Source of the DNA: Methylococcaceae bacterium
Lineage (GTDB): Bacteria; Pseudomonadota; Gammaproteobacteria; Methylococcales; Methylomonadaceae
NCBI GenBank assembly: GCA_030699345.1
Contig: JAUYMX010000057.1
Coordinates: 1 to 10,833, forward strand
DNA length: 10,833 nucleotides
Direction of reading: 5' to 3'
Numbering within the stretch: the first letter of the stretch is position 1; every line of letters starts with the position of its first letter. Position numbers and translations under genes: made by a program. The notes below the pieces were generated by a model. That model searched no databases and was not told where the DNA came from. It was given only the letters and a program-made list of their open reading frames with translations. Shown in pieces: positions 1 through 6,985 of the stretch.

Positions 1-968
1 GTCCACGCACAGGCTGCGCAGTCACCCAACGCGAATATGTCGTCGTCACTGGTTTTCAAGGTGTTATCGACGACCAATTGATTAAGGTGGTTGGTTTCTA
101 AGCCGTCCAGCTCTTTCAACCAATCCGGCGCTTTAATGCCAGCCGCCCAGACTTTAAGATCGGCTTCGATCATTTCGTCGCCATTAGTCAAAATGCCTTC
201 TTTGGTCACTTCAGTCACACGTCGACCCAGCTTAAGATCAATACCCAACTTAATAAGCTGCTGCTGGGTAGCGATTGCCAAACGCGGCGGCAAAGCGGGC
301 AACAATTGCGTGGCGGCTTCGATAATAGTGATTTTAACTTTGCTGGAGCCTTCCAGGCCGAACACCGCCAACAGGTCGGTCACTTCATGTAATTGTGCAG
401 ATAACTCAACCCCGGTAGCTCCCGCCCCGACAATTGCGATAGACAAAGGCTTGTCTCTTGTCGCATCAACGCCGACATGAGTCTTAATGTAAGACTCCAC
501 CAATTGCTTTTGAAACTTAAACGCCTGCGAGGTGGTATCCAGAAACATGCAATGCTCATCGACGCCTTTAATGCCAAAAGTATTGCTGACGCTACCTACC
601 GATATAACTAAGGTGTCGTAACTGAAAGTACGTTTAGGAATCAGCACTTCGCCTTGATCATTCACGGTGGGGCTGACAAAAATTTCTTTAGCCTGCCTGT
701 TCAGGCCTTCCATTTTGCCCAAGCGGAAGCGGAAATGATTGCGATGCGCCATCGCCAGATATTCTATTTCTTCAGCCTCATCCAGGGTACCCGCCGCCAC
801 CTCGTGCAACAACGGCTTCCAAATATGTGTCGACGAGGCGTCCAGCAAGGTGACTTCCGCCAAGCCTTTATTCGCTAATTTATTACCCAAACTTATCGCC
901 AGCTCCAAGCCTCCTGCTCCACCGCCGACAATGACTATTTTTTGTTTTTCATTATTGTTATCAGCCAT
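1..968 (-). CDS. ndh: Type II NADH dehydrogenase (NDH-2), C-terminus cut by window edge
   Basis: This is a single-subunit, non-proton-pumping flavoprotein that passes electrons from NADH to quinone at the inner face of the cytoplasmic membrane. The frame is open from ATG at 968 to the left edge, giving 322 residues of a family usually about 400 to 440 long. Seen directly: an N-terminal FAD-binding Rossmann motif IVGGGAGGLELA (residues 13-24), a second dinucleotide motif IVGAGATGVELSAQL (179-193) for NADH, and the FAD-contact motif IFALGDCA (311-318). The motif HIWKPLLHEVAAGTL (48-62) is typical of NDH-2. The start is fixed by a strong Shine-Dalgarno AGGAGG ahead of the ATG. The gene lies 47 bases behind pfp on the same strand with no hairpin between, so co-transcription is likely. 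The missing C-terminus should hold the membrane anchor. Confidence 0.9.
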   Translation of the reverse strand, partial: MADNNNEKQKIVIVGGGAGGLELAISLGNKLANKGLAEVTLLDASSTHIWKPLLHEVAAGTLDEAEEIEYLAMAHRNHFRFRLGKMEGLNRQAKEIFVSPTVNDQGEVLIPKRTFSYDTLVISVGSVSNTFGIKGVDEHCMFLDTTSQAFKFQKQLVESYIKTHVGVDATRDKPLSIAIVGAGATGVELSAQLHEVTDLLAVFGLEGSSKVKITIIEAATQLLPALPPRLAIATQQQLIKLGIDLKLGRRVTEVTKEGILTNGDEMIEADLKVWAAGIKAPDWLKELDGLETNHLNQLVVDNTLKTSDDDIFALGDCAACAW

Positions 969-1015
969 CACTTCCCTCCTCCTAAAAATTAAATATGCTT
1001 TATCGTCATTATTAA

Positions 1016-2245
1016 TTAATGACTTGTATCAACCCTACCCCCCTTAACTTGCCCGATGTCAGCCAATAATTCCTCAAACCATCTGACATCAACATCAAAC
1101 GGCTTACCGCCTTTAATTCGAGGAAATTCAATCGCCCGTAACACGTCGCCGCGTTCTTCGTCATGGCCGATCAATCCGGACTCTCCGCGCAACGCACATT
1201 CCACAGCTAAATCAGCACAGGACTTAATCAAACGAATATCCTGATCATTCGCCGCCGCCGCTCTGGCGAAATAGCCGGATTTTTGTACCAAGGTTTTTTC
1301 TGCGCCAATCATTTGCGCAAACTGCTCACCGAACCACTTGCCGGGATTGACGGCATCCAGTTTGACGTGCCCAAACGCATCGCGCGGCACTTCTTCGCCC
1401 TTCGCCTGCATTTGCGCCACAATCTCTGCTACACCGGCACCTTCAGAGACAAAAATATTCACGCAATCAACGTTATCCATCACCGCCCGCAGACGCTCGG
1501 CTTCAGCAGCAATATCAATTGCCATTTCCGGGATAAACACGCCATGAATATCAAACGCCGCCTTGTCCAATCCAAGCTCCGGCAGCCATTCGTTGCTCTC
1601 CAGTAACTTGCGATACTCAAGCGCCGTGGCCGCTGTCAACCAGCCGCAACTACGGCCCATCACCTCATGAACAATCAACATGCGCGGGTTGGAATTATTT
1701 TCCGCCACTACATTTTGAAAATAGCGCGCGCCCTGCTCGGCGGCTGTCCAAGCACCCAATGTTTGCTTAACCGGAATCACATCGTTGTCGACGGTTTTGG
1801 GCAAACCGATCACCGTCAGCCCGTAGTTATTGGCTGCCAAATACGCCGCTAAATCAGCCGCTGCAATATTAGTATCGTCCCCGCCAATAGTGTGCAACAC
1901 ATCGACGCCGTCTTTAATCAATTGCTCGGCCGCCACTTGCTGCGGATCCTGACCGTCCTTAACCAGACCGCGTTTGATGCAATCTTTAACGTTAGTCAGT
2001 TTTACCCGGCTATTACCAATCACTGAGCCGCCAAACCGGTGTAAAAAACCGGCTTTTTCTCGTATTGCCGGTGTCACCGTATAAAAATCGCCCAACAACA
2101 AGCCCTTGTAACCACTGCGATAGCAGATGATTTCAATGCTGGGATCGATTTCTGTGTAACGCTCGATGAGACTACCGATAGCTGAATTAAGGCAAGGCGC
2201 CAAACCGCCCGCGGTAAGAATTGCGACTTTTTTGGGTTTATTCAT
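1016..2245 (-). CDS. pfp: Pyrophosphate-dependent 6-phosphofructokinase
   Basis: This cytoplasmic enzyme interconverts fructose 6-phosphate and fructose 1,6-bisphosphate using PPi instead of ATP (EC 2.7.1.90). In RuMP methanotrophs it is the usual phosphofructokinase and works reversibly. The 409-residue frame has the N-terminal loop TAGGLAPCLN (11-20), GGDDTN (121-126), PKTVDNDV (149-156) and MGRSCGW (196-202). In this family the second Asp of GGDD (residue 124) and the Lys of PKT (residue 150) replace the glycines of ATP enzymes and go with PPi use, so I call PPi rather than ATP specificity. The usual Ile of PKTIDND is Val here, a mild change. The ATG at 2245 has only a weak A-rich ribosome binding region, but the protein starts properly from it (MNKPKKVAILTAGG). 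It heads a probable two-gene unit with ndh. Confidence 0.93.
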   Translation of the reverse strand: MNKPKKVAILTAGGLAPCLNSAIGSLIERYTEIDPSIEIICYRSGYKGLLLGDFYTVTPAIREKAGFLHRFGGSVIGNSRVKLTNVKDCIKRGLVKDGQDPQQVAAEQLIKDGVDVLHTIGGDDTNIAAADLAAYLAANNYGLTVIGLPKTVDNDVIPVKQTLGAWTAAEQGARYFQNVVAENNSNPRMLIVHEVMGRSCGWLTAATALEYRKLLESNEWLPELGLDKAAFDIHGVFIPEMAIDIAAEAERLRAVMDNVDCVNIFVSEGAGVAEIVAQMQAKGEEVPRDAFGHVKLDAVNPGKWFGEQFAQMIGAEKTLVQKSGYFARAAAANDQDIRLIKSCADLAVECALRGESGLIGHDEERGDVLRAIEFPRIKGGKPFDVDVRWFEELLADIGQVKGGRVDTSH

Positions 2246-2279
2246 TTAACTTTTTGATTTAGCAGGTGAAAAAGGACAG

Positions 2280-2309
2280 TACGTCAATATCAAATTAAAC
2301 GCTGACGTA
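2280..2309. other. Inverted repeat upstream of pfp, possible operator
   Basis: TACGTCA (2280-2286) and TGACGTA (2303-2309) form a perfect 7-bp inverted repeat with a 16-base spacer, placed 35 to 64 bases before the pfp start and inside its probable leader. A second small palindrome, CATCAT-TAAT-ATGATG, is at 2325-2340 and overlaps the candidate -10 box. Either could be a regulator site or chance. No regulator family is recognised. Confidence 0.2.
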
Positions 2310-2329
2310 ATTTGGAGTTAATAACATCA

Positions 2330-2357
2330 TTAATATGATGCGGCTAGCCTTGCTCAA
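2330..2357 (-). promoter_or_regulatory. Possible sigma-70 promoter for pfp-ndh
   Basis: On the minus strand TTGAGC (2357-2352) and TATTAA (2335-2330) are separated by 16 bases. Each matches the consensus at 4 of 6 positions, and this would leave a leader of roughly 80 bases before pfp. The match is weak in AT-rich DNA, so this is only a candidate. The stretch 2246-2542 otherwise holds no gene that I can support. Confidence 0.22.
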
Positions 2358-2542
2358 TTTGCAGCGTAATTGAAACTTAAACAGCGAGGATATTAACTTA
2401 GGCAGGAACTTGTTGCTAGGGGAATTGCTGACAGTCTAAGCATCAATGATATGAGCAGGTTCTGACCAATGCTTTACGCCGGTTAATGAATGCATAGCCT
2501 ATCAAATGCTTTGTTATCTACCTTAATTTGCGAGATATTAAT

Positions 2543-3010
2543 AACTGATGTTACGCAAACCAAAAGAAATGACCTTCATCGATACTCAAGAATCACTGGC
2601 TTCGCTATCGCGACAGTTTATTTTAATGCCGGTTTTCGCACCGACAGGCGAGATACTTTCTTTTGCTTCGCCTCGGCAACCGCTCCTGCGTTGCTCTAAC
2701 TCCTGCATCCCTGCAGGCGAAAAGAAAGTATCCAAAGAAAAGGCGACCCGGATTCCGCCAAGCTCACTCGGCACCTCCATGTGCCTCGCCCTTCGGGTGC
2801 GATGCATGCAAATCAGCTATCCTGCCGATTTGTCCTGCGCTTCTCACTTTTGGAGAGGGTTTTCGAAGGGCCATCCCTGGCCCTGCAAAAACGAGCGGCC
2901 TCCCTGCCGCTCCCCTTGCGGGCCTATTTCACCAAATACCCACAGGGCACAAGAGCTGCGATGCTCGGGGCGGAATAACGGGAGAAAAGCCATTCTGCGT
3001 AACATCAGTT
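2543..3010. repeat. Long hairpin-rich repeat (copy 1) enclosed by a 15-bp terminal inverted repeat
   Basis: The ends AACTGATGTTACGCA (2543-2557) and TGCGTAACATCAGTT (2996-3010) are perfect reverse complements, giving a 468-base unit that starts 2 bases after the last gene of the mxa run. Inside are a long stem (GATACTTTCTTTT at 2652-2664 with its complement at 2720-2732) and two smaller perfect hairpins (GGGCCA/TGGCCC at 2868-2883; GAGCGGC/GCCGCTC at 2893-2912). The part 2590-2986 is related to 8828-9080. There is no transposase, and the short open frames inside do not look like proteins. This fits a non-autonomous, MITE-like or extragenic repeat. A target duplication is not clear: TTAAT occurs on both sides but not at matching distances. 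Confidence 0.7.
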
Positions 3011-3012
3011 AG

Positions 3013-3975
3013 TTAATTAAATTTCCAAAAAGTGCCTGTTTGCAGCTGCTCCGACTTGCCAGTCAATGCCTGTTTGCTTTGCTTGTGCAGCAACACATAG
3101 ACCTTTTCCGCCGCTTTTTGCTCAGCCTCGCCCCAGTGTTCGATGTTACCGGCGCAATAGCTTTGCCGCAGATGCTTTTGGCTGAGATCGTCCTCAACTT
3201 TGGTCAGCGGTCTTATTTTTTGCCAAGCGGCATCGGAGCTGCAAAGGGTTTGTCGGGCTTGTTTACCGGCATCAAAAAACTGCTTGAGCAACTGACTATG
3301 TTGATCAGCCCAACTTTGCTTGAAAACATAACCTAAATTGGCAACCGCTTCCTGAATACCCAAACCTTGTAAAATGCTGCGACCGTCAATGATGGTTCGA
3401 TAACCTTCCGCCTCCAGCCGGGCGGCAAAATGCCAATAGGTCAAAGCTGCATCGATACGCCCTTGTTTGATTTGTTCGTTAATCAGCGGCGGAGTGCTAA
3501 AGACTTTTTCAACAGTTGAATCAATATCAATCTCCTGCTGCTGACTCGCCAATGCTTGCAGTAACAGCCAGTTTTTATCCAGCTCGCCGCCTGCTATCCC
3601 TAAGCGTTTACCTTTTAGATCAGACAATGAATGGATGCCGCTATCGCTAGGCACCACCAGCGCGCCGGACGTATCCGCATAGGGATAAAAGGTAAAATCG
3701 GCACCCTTTTCACGCAAACTGGACACCCAGATCCAGTCGGAGACAATAATATCCACCGCCCCGGACTGTAACGCAGCCTTACCGGCTTCAACATTGGCAA
3801 CGTGCTTAATTTCCAGCTCAAAATCTGCTGGCTTGGCTCTTAACGCCTCCTGCAACACCGGCAGCTCCCACTCCACCGTACCGCCCGACTGAACGCCGAT
3901 GCGGATAACGGTTTTTTCTTCGGCTAGGCTATTTGTTGATAGCAAAAGGCTCAGCAACAAGAAAATCATTTTCAT
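3013..3975 (-). CDS. Periplasmic substrate-binding protein, NMT1/TauA-like, orphan
   Basis: The 320-residue protein begins with a signal peptide (MKMIFLLLSLLLSTNSLA, cleavage expected after residue 18) followed by a periplasmic binding-protein fold of the type II NMT1/SsuA/TauA kind. Seen: IRIGVQSGG near 24-32, AALQSGAVDIIVSD (67-80), then GALVVPSDSGIHSLSDLKGK (104-123), the usual order in nitrate/sulfonate/thiamine-precursor binders. Two cysteines near the C-terminus could pair. The start at 3975 is chosen because AAGGA lies about 8 bases upstream and the signal peptide then begins at once; a start at 4008 would add 11 residues inside the preceding gene. It follows the membrane protein gene by 4 bases and ends the mxa run. 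No permease or ATPase gene accompanies it here. The ligand is unknown. It is not MxaJ, which belongs to a different binding-protein family. Confidence 0.8.
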   Translation of the reverse strand: MKMIFLLLSLLLSTNSLAEEKTVIRIGVQSGGTVEWELPVLQEALRAKPADFELEIKHVANVEAGKAALQSGAVDIIVSDWIWVSSLREKGADFTFYPYADTSGALVVPSDSGIHSLSDLKGKRLGIAGGELDKNWLLLQALASQQQEIDIDSTVEKVFSTPPLINEQIKQGRIDAALTYWHFAARLEAEGYRTIIDGRSILQGLGIQEAVANLGYVFKQSWADQHSQLLKQFFDAGKQARQTLCSSDAAWQKIRPLTKVEDDLSQKHLRQSYCAGNIEHWGEAEQKAAEKVYVLLHKQSKQALTGKSEQLQTGTFWKFN

Positions 3976-3979
3976 ACCA

Positions 3980-4465
3980 TCAATCCTTTTTATAAAAACT
4001 GTAAGCAATAAACGCGCTTGCCAGCAAAATTAACTGCCAGACATAGCTATCAAAATAAGCTGCGCTAACGGCTACCAAGGCCAGAAAAACGCCAGTGGCA
4101 ATATTACGCCAGCCGCTTTTAAAGCCATCTAAATACACCGTCAACGCCAGCACCAACAGCGTTATCAAACCGGTTTCTTCAACAAAAATACGCCCGGAAC
4201 TCAGGAAAGCATTAACGATAATTGCCGCGACCAAACCGCCCAGCCAATGCAGCGTTGTGTTGATTGATTGCGCTTTTTGCTCGGCAACGTCGTTTTCCAG
4301 CCGGTAATACCGCCTGGCAACCGCGCAGGCGCCGAACAGCAACACCATTAACAGCCAGTAATAATGGCTGGCAACCGGCGAGGTCGCGGTAATAACAACG
4401 CCTATGACGGACAACACGGAATAAGCGATAAACGAATAATGATCTGAAAGTAAGTACTTGGTCAT
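3980..4465 (-). CDS. Unrecognised multi-span inner-membrane protein in the mxa operon
   Basis: I do not recognise the family. The 161-residue product is strongly hydrophobic, with about five or six membrane segments near residues 11-29, 34-49, 73-90, 97-113, 121-138 and 142-158. A basic, polar stretch (RRYYRLENDVAEQK, 51-64) lies between the second and third. There is no signal peptide, metal-binding cluster or ATP-binding motif. The gene starts 5 bases after the mxaL stop and ends 4 bases before the substrate-binding protein gene, so it is almost certainly co-transcribed with both. No good ribosome binding site is seen, which suggests coupling to mxaL translation. It is too small and divergent to call an ABC permease with confidence. 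It could be an accessory of methanol dehydrogenase maturation. Confidence 0.75.
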   Translation of the reverse strand: MTKYLLSDHYSFIAYSVLSVIGVVITATSPVASHYYWLLMVLLFGACAVARRYYRLENDVAEQKAQSINTTLHWLGGLVAAIIVNAFLSSGRIFVEETGLITLLVLALTVYLDGFKSGWRNIATGVFLALVAVSAAYFDSYVWQLILLASAFIAYSFYKKD

Positions 4466-4470
4466 AAGGA

Positions 4471-5442
4471 TTATTGGGACAAAGGTAAGCGACGATTTAC
4501 AAAAAATGACAGTGGCAAATAGACAGCAGCCAGCAGCAGTAACGCCAATGAGGCCATGCGCCAGCGCACATCCACTTGGGACACCTGACTCCTGGCAAGC
4601 TGGGCGTTTTGCAGGGCTTGATAGAGATTTTCGGTATCGCTCAAGCGCGTGTAAGCTAGGCCCGACTGAGCGGCTAATTGTTGTAGATAGGGTTCCTGCA
4701 ATGCGGTTAAATGCTCGCTACCGCTGGTCGCAGCACTGCCGAACGGTGCATTACGGGCGTTGTAGCCTTCAATCGAGGCGGGATCAAGATTGGATTCACC
4801 GAATGACGTCCGATGCGGCACATCCTCGGCCGTATAAAAACCGCTTTGCTTGCCGTCGGCGTCAAACTTGGGAATAGGCACCGCTTGCAGGCCGCCTGTG
4901 CCGACGATCATGCCTTTCACTTTACCGACAACCGTCGAAAAGTCAGGCTGGTATTTGGGGTTGATAGGCGGGGCTTCCTGTCCGTCGGTAATAAAAATAA
5001 TCGCGCTGTTATTTTTCTGCAGCATCTCCAGCGAACTGAACAGGCCTTTGCTGATATTGCTGTCCGCCGCCCAGGCCATGCGCCAATCAATGGCATTAAT
5101 GGCGCTATCGATTTCGCCAAAAGCTGAACACACTTCCAGTGGCTCAAACAGTAAAGTCGAACGCCTTTCGGTAAAAAGACCCAAGCCGACTTTGGACTGG
5201 CAAGGCAATTTGCTTAAAAGCTGGCGCAAGTTTTGTTTAACCGTTTCCAGGCGGCTCACGGCCTGATCATCCTGCAGATAATCGGTGGCATTCATACTAC
5301 GGGTGATGTCGACGATAAACGTCAGGTTGTACACCGGGCTTTTCTGTTCGCGGCTGGGGAATATGAACAATGCCGACATTGCCGCCAAGGCCAATATCAA
5401 AGCAATGCTGCGGTAGTCAGTTAATATTTTCTTGATCTTCAT
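4471..5442 (-). CDS. mxaL: MxaL, vWA-domain membrane protein of methanol dehydrogenase maturation
   Basis: MxaL is needed in methylotrophs for active methanol dehydrogenase and is linked genetically to Ca2+ insertion. The 323-residue protein has an N-terminal membrane segment (about 11-29), a periplasmic von Willebrand A domain with the metal-ion site DITRS (45-49) and TDG (152-154), a stretch rich in small and polar residues (180-245), and a C-terminal membrane segment (about 296-314). The metal site has Thr at the first Ser of DxSxS, which still allows coordination. The start at 5442 is chosen because its ATG shares one base with the mxaK stop (TAATG) and GAGG lies upstream; an upstream in-frame ATG at 5481 would overlap mxaK by 40 bases. 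The placement after mxaK and the BatB-like layout support the name. Confidence 0.9.
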   Translation of the reverse strand: MKIKKILTDYRSIALILALAAMSALFIFPSREQKSPVYNLTFIVDITRSMNATDYLQDDQAVSRLETVKQNLRQLLSKLPCQSKVGLGLFTERRSTLLFEPLEVCSAFGEIDSAINAIDWRMAWAADSNISKGLFSSLEMLQKNNSAIIFITDGQEAPPINPKYQPDFSTVVGKVKGMIVGTGGLQAVPIPKFDADGKQSGFYTAEDVPHRTSFGESNLDPASIEGYNARNAPFGSAATSGSEHLTALQEPYLQQLAAQSGLAYTRLSDTENLYQALQNAQLARSQVSQVDVRWRMASLALLLLAAVYLPLSFFVNRRLPLSQ

Positions 5443-6008
5443 TACGGCAACCCCCTCGGAAATCCAGGCACGGTCGTCCACAACTGCGTGGCCTGTTTTT
5501 TGGGATCGTCTTCATTGCCGCTGTTGATACGGTCCATTTCCGGCAACAAGCGCATCGCCACTTCCAGGTTGTATTTGCTGTCCCAATCCTGACTATTTAG
5601 CGCCAACGCCTGCCGATAGGCTTGCTTGGCCAGATCGACCAACGGCAAAGCTTCGTTCATTTTCATCGTCTCGACATGGTTCATGGCTTGTTCCAGGTAG
5701 AGATTGCCCAGGTTGTAACGCACTTTGGCCCTGAAAGCTTGATCGCCCTGCTCCATTATCAAACTCAAGGTCGACAAGGCTTCGTCGTAACGATGCTTTT
5801 GCTTGAGATACAGCGCCCGCGCCAGCCGTAATTCCGGCTTGCCGCTGATGACTTTGCTGACATCGACATCATGACCCGCAACCAATTGTTCAATCAGCGC
5901 ATTGTCGCTATGAACACTCAGCAGCGCACCGGTGTTAAACAGCAATGCGCCGATGCTTATCGCTAAAGCGGCCCAAATTAGACTGTGTTGTATCGCTTTA
6001 AAACTCAT
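5442..6008 (-). CDS. mxaK: MxaK, membrane-anchored TPR-like methanol dehydrogenase accessory protein
   Basis: The 188-residue protein has one membrane segment near the N-terminus (about 10-31) followed by a helical region at about 60-155. That region has two or three TPR-like units, for example ARALYLKQKHRYDEALSTL and RYNLGNLYLEQ. This is the layout of MxaK and of the TPR member of Bat operons. It would face the periplasm and act as a scaffold for the vWA proteins MxaC and MxaL; that role is inferred from architecture. Its ATG overlaps the mxaC stop as ATGA, with AGGG just upstream, and its stop touches the mxaL start, so the three are translationally coupled. In other methylotrophs mxaK is grouped with mxaA and mxaL in Ca2+ insertion. 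The assignment rests on order and architecture more than on a motif. Confidence 0.85.
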   Translation of the reverse strand: MSFKAIQHSLIWAALAISIGALLFNTGALLSVHSDNALIEQLVAGHDVDVSKVISGKPELRLARALYLKQKHRYDEALSTLSLIMEQGDQAFRAKVRYNLGNLYLEQAMNHVETMKMNEALPLVDLAKQAYRQALALNSQDWDSKYNLEVAMRLLPEMDRINSGNEDDPKKQATQLWTTVPGFPRGLP

Positions 6009-6985
6009 ACCCTGATCTCGAAAAACTTAACGGTCAGCAGCAAGGCCAGCAAGCCCATTGCCAGACCGTAGCATTGATAAGACAAATCCTGTTTAGGAAT
6101 GCGTTCCAGATAATGCAGTGGCAGGTTTTCCAAATGATTGATGTCTGCGATGGCACGCTGCAAGGCATCCGGGCTTTCTGCCTCGTAAGCTTGATATGGC
6201 ACACCCAGGCTGGAAAAAAACTGGTGTAGATAACGCTCCGGCATCGCCTGCGCGTTGTCATCCCGGGGATCTTCGGCCACCGAATGAATGCCGGGGCTGT
6301 TGGCAGTGCGCAAAAACAGCCAGTACAACCGGACTTGCTTTTGCTTAACCCAGACCCGCAATTTTTGCTCGCTATCCCGGTCGATCGCCGCCGCGCCGTC
6401 GGACACCAGCACAATAATGCGCGAACCGGTCAGCGGTTGTTGATCAAAAAACGACAAGGCCATGCTTAAGCCTTTGCTGACATGGGTATACGCCAGCGCC
6501 GGGGTCGATGTAGCGGCAATGGCTGCTTGTATTGCTTGTTTGTTTTCGGTCAGCGGCATCACGAATAATGGCGCAGTGCTGTAAGCCGCCACCGCAAACA
6601 AGTCGTTTTTGCGCTGATCGACAAACTCGCTCAACAAGCGCCGGGCGGCGGCGGATTTCGATTCGTTTTTACCGTCCGGCGTCTGTCCGGCAAAGCTGTT
6701 ATCCATACTGCTGCTGCGATCCAGTAACAGCACGATATGCGCGCCGTGGCCGATGCGCTCGATGCTTTGTTCGCTACGATAAAGTCCCGCCAAGCCCAGC
6801 ACCAATGCCGCCATGGTCAGCATCGCCAGCAATCGCAACGTCCATGTCGCAAAGGTTGACAGCGGATCCGGCGGCAATATCGCCAGCCAGGGACTCGGAT
6901 TAACCGCCATGCCACTGCTGAACAAGGGCAGCAGCGCAAATAACAATCCGGCCAATAGCCACGGCGTTTCAACCGCCAAATTCAT
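6005..6985 (-). CDS. mxaC: MxaC, vWA-domain membrane protein
   Basis: The 326-residue protein carries two N-terminal membrane segments (about 8-24 and 48-68), a von Willebrand A domain with the metal-ion site DRSSS (89-93) and SDG (195-197), and a C-terminal membrane helix near 304-320. This is the BatA-like arrangement known for MxaC. It is expected to sit in the inner membrane and work with MxaK and MxaL on methanol dehydrogenase maturation. I place the start at 6985 because the ATG overlaps the mxaA stop as ATGA and a G-rich ribosome binding site (GGGGGGCG) precedes it; the longer form from 7012 would add nine residues unlike a membrane-protein start. It ends in another ATGA overlap with mxaK. 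Confidence 0.9.
   Translation of the reverse strand: MNLAVETPWLLAGLLFALLPLFSSGMAVNPSPWLAILPPDPLSTFATWTLRLLAMLTMAALVLGLAGLYRSEQSIERIGHGAHIVLLLDRSSSMDNSFAGQTPDGKNESKSAAARRLLSEFVDQRKNDLFAVAAYSTAPLFVMPLTENKQAIQAAIAATSTPALAYTHVSKGLSMALSFFDQQPLTGSRIIVLVSDGAAAIDRDSEQKLRVWVKQKQVRLYWLFLRTANSPGIHSVAEDPRDDNAQAMPERYLHQFFSSLGVPYQAYEAESPDALQRAIADINHLENLPLHYLERIPKQDLSYQCYGLAMGLLALLLTVKFFEIRV

Noticed and set aside
1016..2245. ATP-dependent phosphofructokinase.
   Set aside because: GGDD and PKT motifs carry the Asp and Lys that mark the PPi-dependent group.
2548..3016. Several overlapping open frames of 65 to 154 codons within the repeat between pfp and the substrate-binding protein gene.
   Set aside because: They lie in a hairpin-rich repeat, overlap in several frames, have no ribosome binding sites and resemble spurious translations of dispersed repeats.
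2531..3020. TTAAT on both sides of the 468-base repeat taken as a target site duplication.
   Set aside because: The two copies are at different distances from the inverted-repeat ends and the region is AT-rich, so chance is likely.
3013..4465. Membrane protein plus binding protein considered as a complete ABC transporter.
   Set aside because: There is no ATPase gene and the 161-residue protein shows no permease motif and is short for a permease.
3980..4465. Considered naming this gene mxaD or mxaE from its place after mxaL.
   Set aside because: MxaD is a soluble periplasmic-type protein, whereas this one is almost wholly membrane segments; I could not confirm any other mxa symbol.
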